A stretch of 64,000 bases of DNA from NCBI RefSeq assembly GCF_028858725.1, contig NC_084776.1:3596001-3660000 (forward strand), given 5' to 3'. A program made the translations under genes and the position numbers. The stretch comes from Colius striatus. Its lineage: Eukaryota; Chordata; Aves; Coliiformes; Coliidae. Numbering within the stretch: the first letter of the stretch is position 1; each line of letters starts with the position of its first letter. The notes below the pieces were generated by a model. The model searched no databases and was not told the origin of the DNA. It worked only from the letters and a program-made list of their open reading frames with translations. Positions 42,681 to 55,500 of the stretch are shown here, one piece after another.

Positions 42681-45600
42681 TCCAAACCACATCTACCTGG
42701 TGTGTAGTCACTTGGTCTGAAAGACATCCATAACTGACAGACAGAAGATTACAGTTACATAGATCAAATATATATACATTCTGAATTCATTAAATTTATA
42801 GTTTGATATTCATAGGCTGTGTAATTACAAAAGTATCTGTACAAGCTTATGTTGGCTGAGTGTCTGTGTTATGATATTGTCATTAACTGTATTGGTCACA
42901 TACTACATTTTCGAAGGGCTACCTGGGGGAATGAGCAGGCAGAATAGAGGCTGCCTGCTTAAGGGACGTCCACTCAAGCACATCAGCACAGGGCCCAAGG
43001 CCCAGTGCTACTCCAATCTGGTTCTTCAGACCACATTTTAATGTTTTCATTAACTTTTCAGTAATGCTTACAAATACTGTGACCAAACACTTCACAGGTA
43101 TTGAAGAAAATATCTTTATTGTTCTGACATTATTCTCATTCTAGAAAGAATTAAGACAGTAAAACACAATCAAGCCAAAAGTTCCTAAAAGCTTCTTATA
43201 GTCAGAATAAGACAACTAACAGTGATTTTTTTTCTCTCCCCATTACATTCTGCCCTGTGCTATATGGCCCTTTACATGACCAAAGTGGAACACTCAGTGT
43301 CTGCAGTGATTTATGAGTACTCAGCATTTCTCTACAGCACATGGGAGCATTTATTAGAAATGCAAAAAATGAAGTCTAGAAAGACAGGGCTTAAGTATGA
43401 TCTGCCTTTTTTTTCATACTCCTCATCATTTCTGAAATACTTTCTAATTTCCACAAATAATGAGATTGTATTCCAACAAACCGCGTTTGCGTAACAAAAT
43501 CAATTATGTATATCCATACATTGTAGCCTTCCTTCTATTTCTTTCTTTCTAACACTAATATTTTGCCATCTCAATCTCCTTTTTCAAACACTTGCATCTC
43601 CATATTTATTCTAAATAATTCTGCAAAAATCTACATTTTTCACCTCCTGCTTAAATCCACTCACTGGTTCCTCTGTGCTGCGTGAAGATAGAGCTGGTAA
43701 GAAAGAGGAACTGGCCATCAGGAGCACAGAAGAGGAATTCTCTGTGTTCTCATTTTTGTCCAAAATAATACCAGGGAAGAAAGCAGAAGCGCTGGCCTTC
43801 ATCTTGTACTGAAGTCCCATTTAGCTCAGGCTAAAGCATATTCACTGCTGGGATGATCTTTTAGATCTGCACTAAATGCTAATTTGAACAACACTGAGCA
43901 GATTTTCACACTGATGAAAACAAGTATATCCTTGGCAGAAATGTTACACTATACCACACCTCAACTTTTTACAAAGCAGCATTAGATTTTTGCTTCTATT
44001 TTATTGTAAGAATATGTTCACAGAGAACCCTTCACTCCCTCCACAGCACACAAAAAGCTTGCGATAGACATCTAAAACCAACCAATTAAAAACTTGGCAA
44101 GTAATAACCAACTGAAATGAGGAGTATGTCCTACTAAGCATCAGGTAACATAATAATAGATGGTGCTTCTGCCCCACCTTAAGTTCTTTTGGCTTCTTCT
44201 TGGAAAATCTTCACATAAACAGCATTTAACACCATTTAACAGCAGCAGTTTGTATTCTATATACCTGTATGTTCTTACTGCTTCCTGAGAGTAGAGTTTC
44301 TCACACTTAGCCAAGATGAGGGCATCTTAATTGAAATATTGTCCCGTGGTTGGTTGCCATTTTATCCTCATAACAACATCACCAATTATCTTAAAAAAAT
44401 GCATTAGAAAAGTAATTTAATCTTTTGCTTCTCTTAATGAAATTTGCTAGAGAAAAACAAAGGGAAAAATCAGCACTGCACAGCCAGCCAGCTCTCCATG
44501 GAACAGCACCAACCTATGAGTCTCAAACTCAAACAGACTATGTAGAAGAATACAGTATTCTTATTCTAAAACCTGTTTTAAACATAATAATCCACAACTC
44601 TTAAAAGACAATTAATCTTAAGGACTTCATGCAATTACCAATATTACTCTCCACTGAGTCATAAGATATCGTCAAAAGGCCTTTCTGAGAAATGTCTGCT
44701 GTATGATATATAGGTACATCTGTGTCTTATGTGGCTAAACATCTGTCACCTAATGTTTGAAATGTCAAGCAAGTACAAAACTGTGTTCCCAAGGAATGCA
44801 AAGAGGAGACAAAGAAGATTCCCAAGCATCATTTCAACACAAAATTTGTATCAAGATATTTACAAACATATTTCAGCGGTTTAAATGCAAAACCATGACA
44901 CAAAGCTTTCCATGATGCTCATTGAACTTGTCACTCACACAGCACTGTCTTCAGAAAGCACCTGACCACAGTTCACTTGCCAAAGTTCACCAGTTTTGTA
45001 AATATGACGGACATAATCAAAATTAGCAGTTTCCAACTTCTAGTCTTGCGTTCAAACTCGCAGCTTCCTCCTCGCATTTGGATCTCAGCAACAAGAGTAT
45101 TTAAAAAAAATACTAGGAATAATTAGGAAATTATTTATCACAGCTTATCCCTTTTTAAATAAAACCCATGGAAACTCTTTTTTCCCCAACAGCTAAGCAG
45201 CTTCAAAGCTCAGTGGTTCAATCCATGTTTTCTCTGCTTAATAGAGATATTGTAATGATGCTGAAACAGTTTTTCCTGAAGTGTCACGCTTCCATTTTCA
45301 TACAAGAGCTTTCTCCCTCTTTATTTGTCCCAACACTGCAAAGTAGCATGCCCCTCTGACTAGGAGATCTACCTGAAGAACACAGCTTGGATCATCAGTA
45401 CATATGCAGATGCTACAGGACTGTATCATAGTTAAGTAGTTTTCAAGTTAGATAGAAAAGAAAGAAGCGCTGTTTGAGGTAAAAAATATGAATCACTCAA
45501 GAGGTAAACAAATGTAAAAACCTTCATATATCAGTTATATTGTACAGTTACAGTGCACAGATCACAAACTGAACATAGAAATAGGCCAGAAAGTTGTGAC

Positions 45601-48600
45601 ACAAAACAGAAAAAATTTCTTTCAGCAAACCAGAGTCTTTATTGCAGCATTATAATGAACTTAAATGTATTACAGTAGTGAATAATAGTGTGACTGGGTT
45701 TTTTGTTATGCATTTATACAGTGCTTAGCACAAGAGTCCTACCATAACAGATATAATAACACAATCATGTCACTCAGAGATACTCCAAACACGTTTTTCC
45801 CAAACCCATCCCTGTTATGTAATTGTGTACGATATTTCTGTGTGCTGTTTTGAAAGTTCAAAGCAATAACTAACCTCCACCACTAAAAATCTATATCTTT
45901 ATTGTAAATAACCTATGAAATTAACCTTTACATGACTGTGCTTCAAATAGTTTGGCATAATATAGTTAAGTCTAATTTGGGGAGCCATCTTTTAACTCTG
46001 TATTTTAACAATATTAACCCTTCTGCATACAGATAATGCTTTTATAACATCCCTGTTTCCTCTCCTCAAATGCACGGAGACAATACTACAACAGGTTCAA
46101 TATTTAAATCTCTCCAGAGGACAGAATATGGATTCACAAGTTCCACTTACACAGCAAACCCTGCGGGTAACACCGTAACTTGTATCCAAAAACCTAAGTT
46201 TCCCAATAGCATTCACCCCACTCATTCCTTTTGAAACGAACATTAAAGATTCAGTCACGTATTTTAAACCCCACTCAAAGAACACACATCAGCAGAAACA
46301 AGTAACAATCCTACTGTGGTTAATGGCATCATTCTGACAAAGCTTCAGAAGAAAAAAAGGGATGTCTAGCCTAGCCAAACAAATATAAACAAAACTACAG
46401 CCAGTTCAAATGACAAAACAAATGTCCTGCACCATTCCAAATGTATGAGTGTCTGAAGATATGGCCAGAGTACAGTTACCTCAAAACCATTAGCACAAAC
46501 AACTATAATCAAAAACATCATGTCAATAAAATATCCACAACACTCAGTCACAGCACTGCGTAAGCACCGATTCAGAAGTACGCTAAAAAACGTTCCCCTT
46601 CACAACCTCCCTGCGTCAACAATGAGAAAAGCCAAACAAGTTCTGGCTCCTGAGATGGCAGAGGAGAAGATGCAAGGCAGTTATCACAGCTGCTCAAGTA
46701 TATTTGGGAATCCCAGCTAGCTGATGAGAAATTTAGTTGAGAGCAGTGAAGGAACAGAAGCATACTGCCTGTCCTCGTCCCCCCAAGTTATCCTAGATTA
46801 CAATGAAACTTTTCGTCAGAAAAACACAGATTTTCTTACATTAAGTGAGAAGGTATACAAGGAAGAAGTATTATTTTATATGCTGTCAAAACCATTATGC
46901 TTTTAATTTGTGGCATTCTCCATTTATTATGTCCATAAAGATTTGCTACTTTCTTGGTTTGCTGAACCACTAAATATTTTCCAGCAAATTAAATACTTGT
47001 GCCACATTACTAACAACCGAGATTCTCAAAAACAGCTTTTGTTGTGTTACATATTTCCATTTTACCATGAGGACTGACGGGCTCTGAAAGATCTTCTAAG
47101 TGTATTTAAGCAGTGTAATTTTTAGTGTTTTAATGAAGACGGTAGCTTTGCTATATATAACTATGAGAAAAAAGACCCCATGAAATTCACAGACTGAAAG
47201 ATCATTTCTAAATAACACCCTAACTACTATAAAACCAGTGTGGATGAATCCACACACTGCACACATTTCTACCTTTCACTTGCTGCCACTCTAACATTCA
47301 GAATTTTGTACCTAACATAATTCTACTGTTCTTCCAATGTTTGGTCATTACAGCTCTGAGAATCATGAGCTCTCCTATTGCTTACAAACAGGAGAGAAAT
47401 TTACTTCCCCAAACCACATACAAGCCAACGATTAAAAACATCTACCTCAGTCACATCATTCTTCATGCAAGTGGTACTTCCTGAGTTTAACAGAAACAAA
47501 TCGCACAACAGTTTACAGTAACATCTCCAAAACATCTCTTTACATAAAATCACTTACAAAAATCCCTGCAGCACTGTGTACCTACTGCTTCTTGGAAAAG
47601 CTATTAATTCTAAATTACCTTCTTGCTAAAGTACAAGTCTTCTAACATCTGACAAAGCCTCCACACCACTTAGAAAATTTGATAGTTTGTACTCATTCAG
47701 AAGCAGGATGGGGCCTTAGTAACAGTCAAACTTTTTAGTCATGAAATGGAACCTCTCAGTATAGTTAAATTACATTTAAGACAGAAAAAGATTGAAATCT
47801 ATGACTTGCTATCTGGCTGTCCTGTCATAAGTCTGCAGTTTGGTATTTCAGAGGACACTGAGAAAAGACTGAGCAAGTAACCAGTGCACTTCTACTAAAT
47901 TTATGACAATGAATTCGCATATAAAATTAAACAGAAATACTTGGGTTTTATAGCCACATTAAGTATTCTTCAACTTCAACTAGCAGTGCAATAGAAATGC
48001 AACAGAAAAACAAATTCTCACCCATGGGTAATTACAATCTCCCTGCTTAAATTCCTAATCACTTCTTTTCCTACAGTAATATTCAGTTTTCTGTGTTTCT
48101 CAGACATGAGTGATTGCCTCTGGTTGAAGCTTCGTGTTGTAAACATTTGTGTGAAGAGAAGATGAAAGCTCAGTAAGCAAGAGTGGTTTTGAATAAGGAA
48201 CTTGAGTTACATATCAATACCACCATAATAAAATCACCAGAAGCCAGCCTGTTTCTGTGGAGCAGTCTGACCTTGCAGACTCCTAATTTCACTATCTATC
48301 CAGTTTACTTATTTTCCTCGCTCCCCCTTGTCAAATAGATACCAGGAGAAAATAAGTGTTTATTTTCCCAGTCAAAATCTCCAGAAGACCACACATTATT
48401 TGGAGCTTTTATTCCATACCAATGCTGTGTGCAAAGTTTTGAAAAAGCCATTTCTTTTTCAATGTTCTCTCCCTTTTCTTCCTTGCTGACAAAAAGAACG
48501 ACAATTGCAGAGGTCTACCAAAGGGAGTATGAAATCAAACATAAAAGTACAATGTCTTGAAGTATGTCATTGATATACATAAACACAAGTGCTGACTACT

Positions 48601-48940
48601 GCCAAGGGCCAGAGAAGAAATAGCAAGACAAACAAGAACAAAAAAAGGAAATTCTTGTTTGTTCTGATAATCTAGTCCATAATACCTCCACTTAAAGGGG
48701 AAAAATACACATACCATGTAGTTATAATGGGATCTTCCCTTAGGACCTCAACCATAGAAGGGAAAAATTAGTAAACAGCTATCAAATGTGAGCAGGAAGG
48801 AAGATGGGGAATACAAAATTCGGTGTTTTCTCTCCCACGACGAACCACTGGGAACCCTGCACAAAGAGGAACACTGGGGATCTGCTTCCAGGGAGAAGTC
48901 TTTAACACTGCTAAGAGAAACATAAGACTAGGATTCACAT

Positions 48941-49131
48941 TTCCAGGATTCTTGGGCTCCTGATGCCCAAGACAGGAGGGAATTCCAGCTGCCCAACTAC
49001 TCTATCCCTAAGGTGGTGCAGAATGACACCATCCTTCCTCCTCGTTCTCCAAGCCAGCTCCTGTGGCTTTCCCCAGTTGTTCAGGCTGTACACAGGCTGT
49101 CTTGGGGATCAGGAGCCCAAGAATCCAGGAA
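48941..49131. repeat. Foldback: 35-bp inverted repeat arms around a 121-bp centre
   Basis: The left arm (48941-48975, starting TTCCAGGATTCTTGGGCTCC) and right arm (49097-49131, starting CTGTCTTGGGGATCAGGAGC) are reverse complements at 33 of 35 positions. Weaker complementarity continues inward for about 15-20 bp, and a small inner hairpin lies near AGGTGGTGC...CACCATCC. A transcript would form a long stem-loop. A non-autonomous DNA transposon (MITE-like) is one possible origin. No terminal target-site duplication is obvious. Confidence 0.85.
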
Positions 49132-49463
49132 TTGAAATTATTACAAAATACTTTTCTCATTTAGATTTTGCTCCTGCTACCTACCAGACCTACTAGGTAC
49201 CACTGACCTCAGAAGGGAATGATAGGGAGGTGAAAGATAATCTGAACCGCTCCAGCAATTAGTTCTGCCAATACTAAAAAGAAAACACCTAGAATAAAGT
49301 GCAGTAGCAAGTGCAGTATGGTAGTAAACAATAAATAAAGGGAAAAAGAAACAAGTCAGGAAAATATCCAGCTATAATTGCAAAGGGGATTTTACTGACA
49401 AAAATAATTGCCAATATTTCATCAGACAACTAAATTAACAGAGTTGGAAAACCTTAGTAATAG

Positions 49464-49660
49464 TACTGCCTAGCTCTTGCATAGCTTCTAGCTCCAACAT
49501 AGCTTCTTTCATCCACAGGCATCAAGGCTCCTCACAAGCTAGTAAGATTCACTATTCCTACTTTAAATTCCATCAAAAGGAAGTATAAACAGGTGAAGTG
49601 ATTTGCATGAGGCTGTCCAGGTCTTTCAGGCACTAGGCCTGCACCCTCTCCACGTGGAAA
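49464..49660 (-). mobile_element. MIR/L2-like element, reverse orientation
   Basis: Blocks follow the sauropsid MIR/L2-type 3' region in reverse: CTGCCTAGCTCTTGCATAGC, then CTTTCATCCACAGGCATCAA, then AGGTGAAGTGATTTGCATGA, then GGCTGTCCAGGTCTTTCAGG. The unit CATAGCTTCT occurs twice, 19 bp apart (starts 49480 and 49499), which looks like a small internal duplication. Confidence 0.6.
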
Positions 49661-52066
49661 TATTACCTCCTCAAACCTTCTAGACACTGAAATTTTTTGA
49701 GATAGGAATTTCTCCATGAATCTCAACCTCATGCAGAAGTTCTCTTTGAACTACAGTCCTTTTCCTGCTACCAGATCTAGAAAACATCCCAAAGCCCAGA
49801 AGCAACTTCTCTGAGACCACTGAGATTTCACAAAGGAAACGGATTCTCCATAACAGATCATCAAGAAAAACTGGGACAAATTACAGATGAAGATGCTGCT
49901 TCAACACATCTCCTGCTAATTTTTAATCTGCTGAGGAAAGATGAAAACAACTCATCACCTCCCACAAAAAAACACCAAAACAAACGACAACAAAAAACCA
50001 ACAAAACCAGCTATTACAACCTTTCAAGTCCTACATCCATCCCTTTAATAAGCCTCTTTCATAGAAAAATTAATCTGGCTCTCTTAAAAAGGCACAGTGT
50101 CTGTATGAATTAAAAGAGGAGAAATACACACTCAGTATGTTTCTTAAGTCAAAAAAATTCACAGAGGTGAGGAATGATAATAGAAATGTGATTTCAGCTA
50201 GGGGAAAAAAAGTAATTTCTGCTTTCATAATAAATTACAAAGAGAACTCGGTTTTATCGGTAATAACACAAAATGTTCCTTCACATACCAATACAGAAAA
50301 ACTGTTCTGCCAATTAAAGTTTAACAAAAAAAAGCTTAACTCAGCTTTCACCACTCACAATTCCTGCACTCTAAAAGCTAAGCTTACCAAAGTCTGACTC
50401 ATGTAACAGTGAATCCCTCAGTGTGCATCTCGAGGAGGGGGAGGGAACATGGTGGTCACTTGTACACCTTCCCCTCATCTAAGTTTCAACTGCACGTTCA
50501 AAATCAGCTCCTCGCTACAGAGGACCAGCAAGCTGTCCAGCATCCCCAGACCATCCATCTGATCAAATAAGCTCCCAGAGTCTTCATTCACAATCTGCTG
50601 AGACTCTAAAGTACTGAAACAACTCAATTTAAAACACATTATTTTAAAACCTCTCCATTCTACCAATCAGTCTTGGAAAATAATGCAAATGTGCCAAGTT
50701 CATTTAATTTGGGTGGGGTTGGGTTTTTATATTTATTTTTACAAAGAAATTTATTTTCTCCATATAAATAAAGGAGGGAAATACTTCATCCTTTGCCTTG
50801 TCTCAATTATACTATTTATTAAGAACAACAACATAAGAAGACAATCCCAAAAAACCAGCCATGATGCACTCAACTTGTCAATGGAAACACCCATTTCTTT
50901 GACAATGTTGTGTCATACAACTGAACTCTTTTATTTCTTCAATGAAAAGTAAAACGTATTCTTTTAAAAGTTCACCTTGAGCTCATTGGATCTCAGCTAC
51001 TGCAAAAATCCTATTACAGCTTACTTATTTTGTTATTAATTGGAAAGCAATCTTGCAAGTGCTTCTCTGCGCTTATTTCTTAATTTTCCATCAATGGTGT
51101 GTTTCATCATGTTCCTACAGCCAAACAACAACAGTTTGACTAACAATGCATTGAACACAAACAACTTCTCTTGTCTGGAAATTAATAAAAGGCCACGACC
51201 CACACCAGGAGGGGTAACATATATCCTTCCCCTACATATAGATTTGCCCTAGAAACATAGATATGGCTTCTGTTGGGAGGACTGTATAGCAACCTGCGGT
51301 ATAAACTCTCCTATTGTCAGTTTCATGTCAGTTTCATCGTATAAAAGGTGATCTCAGGACCCGTGTTAGACCTCTCAACTTCTAACCACTCGGCCCTGAC
51401 AAAGCCTCCTGCAGAAAGCAAAAATATAAACTTATCCTCCAATCCTTCGGTTGCTCCGAGGGTTAATTTTACAACAGCTGTTAAATGCTTTCAATTTATT
51501 TTTCCATCCTTCAACGATCTCTACCTAAACCCCTTTTTTACTCCTGTTTTACTGTTGCTATTTCCTGGCTGTCGCTAGCCGTTCCCTCCCGCCCCGCCCG
51601 GTACAAAAACAAAGCTGACTCCCACCCCTCTACATCCTCCCACCGCCCTCCCTGACGGAGCACCCCCGGAGCCAGGGGAAGCCGGGGCTATGCAAGGCAT
51701 CTCCGGCTCTCCAGGCTGGTCCCTCCGCCTGTCCCCGCCGCGCCGGGCGCAGGGCCGCGCCGGCCCGCCTGCCACCGGCTGCGGGCCCCCAGGAGAGCGC
51801 GGCAGCCCCCGGGGCTCCGGCCGAGCCTGCCCGTAAACAGCCCCGGAGCGGCTGCCGCCGCAGGCCCCTCCGCAGACACAGGGCCCTCTCCAGCCGGCAC
51901 CGCTCAGCCTCCGGCCCGGCCGGCAGCCTTCGCTCGCTCTCTCGGCCGGCTGCCGGGCACCGAGGGTCTCCCGAGGCCTCCGCGGAGCCCTCGCCAGCCG
52001 GACCCGGCCACCCTCGGCCCCCGCGGGGGGCGAATGGGGAAGTCCTGACTTACCTGTCATTACTTT

Positions 52067-52075
52067 CTACGCCAT
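52067..52075 (-). promoter_or_regulatory. HELZ: Two-codon upstream ORF (Met-Ala-stop) in HELZ exon 1
   Basis: On the minus strand CCAAGATGGCGTAG contains ATG GCG TAG, a complete minimal ORF in the 5' UTR, just before the exon 1 donor. It is translated only if transcription begins upstream of 52075. Confidence 0.6.
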
Positions 52076-52080
52076 CTTGG
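52069..52080 (-). promoter_or_regulatory. YY1-like element
   Basis: CAAGATGGCG (CCAT core on the + strand) matches the extended YY1 motif, which in many TATA-less genes lies just downstream of the start site. That places the HELZ start shortly above 52080. Confidence 0.55.
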
Positions 52081-52105
52081 ATCCACTTGTCAACGTCCCC
52101 ACAAA

Positions 52106-52116
52106 GCATTGTGGGA
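52106..52116. promoter_or_regulatory. Possible ZNF143/THAP11-like motif
   Basis: GCATTGTGGGA (reverse TCCCACAATGC) resembles the core of the ZNF143/THAP11 site common in vertebrate housekeeping promoters. Its position about 30 bp upstream of the YY1-like element is plausible. This is judged by motif only. Confidence 0.4.
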
Positions 52117-52540
52117 AAGCCCTCCCCCGCCCTCCTCCCGGCCCGGCGGCCAGCGGGCGAAGGCGGAGGGCGGCGGGGCGCAGAGCGGGACGGCGGCCGG
52201 CAGCAGCGCCGGGACCCGCGGCGGCACGGTGGGGCCGGCGGCGGCTGGCCGGGGGCAGGCCCGGCCTCCAGCCCGCCGCTCTCCTGAGGGGGCACTGCCG
52301 CGCCGCTCGGGCTGGAAACCGCCAACCTCGGCTTTTTAACTTGTTTTCTTTACTGTTTTTTTGTTCGTTTCTTTTTGCGGCCCGTTGCTGGGAGCCGCGT
52401 CGCCGCCTCCACACGCGCGCAGCAGCTGCTGAGCCCGCCGGGCGCTGAGGGAGCGCTGCCGCCCGCCGACCGGCCGCCTTAACGCAGGGTATGAGGTGCG
52501 CACACGCGGGGTCCCGCCCGGGGAGCTGCGAGACCAAAGG

Positions 52541-55500
52541 CCACCTGTGCTGGAAATGTTTTGGTTTACTCTTTTTTTTCCTCGCGGTTATGGGGGGTTT
52601 GTAGTTTTTTAAGTGACTTTTTAAAGTTGAAACTAGTGAGAAACCCGTGTCCGTGTGCGAAGGCTGCAGCCAGGTGATGGAACAGCTCACGCTGCACATC
52701 CTGTTGTACACACCCGCTGTTTTTGCTGAAGGACTGTTGGTAACGCGTTCCTGGCCGCGCGTGAACCTCACAAACTGCTTTGCATAACAGTTTGATTTTC
52801 ACGAAGCAACCTTCCCAGTTGGCTGTGTTTTTGACATCTCTTGATGTTGTTCTGCAGTCTGGCTTTTCCAAGGCGTTAGAGGCACACGCATGGGTGCCCA
52901 TGGTGCTTCAAAGTGGATGAGAAATTGGGGGGAAAACAGCTTACTTCAGGGTCTTAATGAAGTTTAACAACACCGGAATCCTGTTTTGTTGATAAAAAAC
53001 TTTTCCTGCTATTTTAATTAAAATAATTATAAGATCCAGTTCGTTTTACTATTGGATTTTCCTAAATGCATTTATATTTACATTTAACGCCTCCTGACTC
53101 TTTGAAGAGTAACCACCAGCCAAGCCTCTGATGCATTGCCACTGCAAGAAGATACTTGTGCCCGAGAACACTTTCAATATTCATCAGTAATACATTTATA
53201 AAGAGAAAACTCCTTGCAAAAAAAAAATGTAAATGCAGAAGGAAGTAAATGGAAAGAAATCCTTTGCATTTGCAGCCCCAAACTTAAATCAGTCCACTTT
53301 TTAATTCAACTTGATGAAGCTGGTTGGGAGTTTATAGTTAACTGTTTCAGTGCCCTACCAGAGGCCACGGCAGAGGGGAGTGTGGTTGGTCTCAGCTTCA
53401 AGCTTGGAGCCGCCATTTCAGGAGGATAAACCCCCTCCTGTGGCGCTTGCCCTGGGCTATCTCTGCTGGCCCCCAACCCTCCCCCACCCCCGGATTCCAG
53501 CCCAGTGAGCCTAAAGGACAAGCTGTGACTCTTGAGTGTTTTCCACTGGCGTTGGGCAGATAAAAGAGCAGTTAATGTGAATCAGGTAAAGGTGAAACCA
53601 CGTTTAGGGTGTTTTCATTCACTCCAGGTTGTTAAAGTGGAAATAGCCTTTTATTTTGTAGATGGGTTGTGTTTGGTTCCTAGAGAGCTTTTGTGTCACT
53701 GGTAATTTTTTTCCCTTATGAAATGCAAGGAAGGAGTTCTTTGAAATAAATGACTTTTTTTTTTAATAAGCAGTGAAAAACAGAATGTTTATAGGTGTGT
53801 GTATATCTAAAAATATAAGAAATGCCAAAGGCACAAGGGGAGTCCCAGGGACTGTAACTGCAAGGAAGGCCTGTACAGAAGGCACTAACACATCCTGTCT
53901 CCCTACCCTTAAGTCAGGAGTCTCTAAATTGTGACTGCTCACAGGGCTTCTCCCTATTCTGTGAAGCCCAAGTCCTTGGAGAATCTAGACTTCTTGCCAA
54001 AAAAACAGGAGTTTGAAAACCTGGGGCCAGTTGGCTCCCTGCCACGAAGCTAACATCTGAGCAGAGCTCTGAAAGGTGTGGCACAGATTCTGGAAGAGTT
54101 GGGAACTCTGAAACCCTCACTTGCTTCAGGGCTAATGGAGAGCTGGTAGCCAAAAAACCCTTGAGTCCTGGCTCGCCCATGAGCTGCACATTTGGAATCA
54201 CAGCTACAGCTTGGTTTCTGCATTTTCAAAACAAAACTATTTTTATTATTTCAAACTTAAGCTGCTGCCTTTTTTCCTTACTCCTCAGACTTTTGCTTTC
54301 ACAGGAAATTCAGAAAATCAGTTTCTCTTTTATGATAAAGTAGAAACTCCTGTTTCTGGGAACTGGCATTTCTTGAATTCCAATACAGAAATCCTACATT
54401 TTTTATCTACTCCACTCATGAGGTCTAACTTCAGAATACAGGAAAAACCATTACAATTAGCATGTAAAAGGAATAAGCACATAATAGAACACATCCTGCA
54501 CCAAACTGCCTCCCTGACCCTGCAGCCTAACATCCTAGCAGTCATCTTGAGCAGTTTTCACCTCTGAGAAACAAAAAAACTGGAAGTCTTTCTCAACAGA
54601 AGTTCCAGACCGATTGCAGGAAGTGCAGCAATGTTTTTATTGTCTTAGCACACGGGACTCTCATACATTTCTGAACTCCCTCAGAAGCAGCAATCATGGG
54701 AGACTAACAGAAGTGGTTTATCCTCTGCCACAAACAAGTCAGTGGTAGACCCAAGGTAAGATAGCAACAGTAAATCTGAAGTTGTGCTAAACAATAAAGC
54801 AAACTGTTTCTAGGCAGCCATTAATGTCTGCTTATTAGGCTGAAGAGGAGCAAGTTTTGGTTTTCCAGCATGAAAATTCCCCTGGAACTCCTCCAGAGTC
54901 CTCTAATGAACAGACGATTTCAACTTTCATCTTGATAATTATCCAAGGATAACATTTCTTCAACATGGATTCTTTAAACACAATTTCTAGAGCAAGTACT
55001 ATTGAAACTAATTCATTTTTCCTTTGATCCACAAAATGAGAATGTTGAGAAGCAAACAGCAACATCGATGGTGAGAGTACATTGATGAGATAGGAACTAC
55101 AAAGTTCAGATTAATGTGATAGTTTGATCCCACATTGTCGAGATAAAAGGTCTTCAGTCTCAGTACATTTTTAAGAAGCTGGCATGCCTTGAAGTTGCTC
55201 TTTAAATTGCTTATGGAGGAGGAGAAGAACCTGACATGTATCTGCACTCTTGAGATGAATTAGCACCAAAAAGCTTAGAGCTGCTTTTTTTTTACTAGCA
55301 ACCTGAATTTGGCAACCTTTTCCAGAGAGACTCAAGATACATTCCTTTCATTTTCATTAATAATAGTCTTGACAAGGTAAACAATCTCCAGGCTAAATGA
55401 ACAGTCTTTTCCACTCTCTTGGCCTTACCATACAGCCTAATAATTCTACAATTTTGTTTCAAAACTTCTCTTTGAACTTTTTGATTCATGGGGAGGTTTT

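Larger units (their letters stand above)
35310..52053 (-). other. HELZ: HELZ intron 1 (16.7 kb, within the 5' UTR)
   Basis: The largest intron in the window, lying between the non-coding first exon and the ATG exon. It contains the unassigned open frame at 36895-37335, a CR1 3' end (42608-42680), a foldback inverted repeat (48941-49131), a MIR/L2-like copy (49464-49660) and a possible MIR trace near 38220-38285. Its first 480 bp or so (51570-52053) lie within the CpG island. I could not assign any known gene or RNA inside it. Confidence 0.8.
52054..52130 (-). other. HELZ: HELZ exon 1, non-coding 5' UTR (5' end uncertain)
   Basis: On the minus strand the sequence ATGACAG is followed by GTAAGT (intron side 52048-52053), a strong splice donor, within the CpG island and upstream of the ATG exon. 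The exon therefore ends at 52054. Its 5' end cannot be read from sequence; 52130 is a rough guess from the CpG island and the YY1-like element. No start codon in frame with HELZ lies in it. It contains a tiny upstream ORF (listed separately). Confidence 0.7.
51570..52540. promoter_or_regulatory. HELZ: CpG island and HELZ promoter region
   Basis: GC content and CpG density rise sharply here compared with the AT-rich flanks. GC-box-like CCCCGCCC motifs occur near 51591-51600 and 52512-52520, and I saw no TATA box at a suitable place. The HELZ exon 1 donor lies inside. The + strand at 52155-52262 has many G runs with quadruplex potential. Long GC-rich open frames across the island on both strands (for example 52067-52771) are composition artefacts. 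Confidence 0.85.

Noticed and set aside
51575..52060. 161-codon minus-strand open frame downstream of HELZ exon 1
   Set aside because: GC-driven composition artefact that crosses the strong exon 1 donor; no recognised similarity.
52067..52771. 234-codon minus-strand open frame across the CpG island
   Set aside because: It is rich in Arg, Ala, Pro and Gly, as any frame through GC-rich DNA is, with overlapping long frames on both strands, and it spans the promoter rather than an exon.
54211..54567. 118-codon + strand frame between the genes
   Set aside because: No recognised family, no splice structure and no CpG or promoter signal nearby; consistent with chance.
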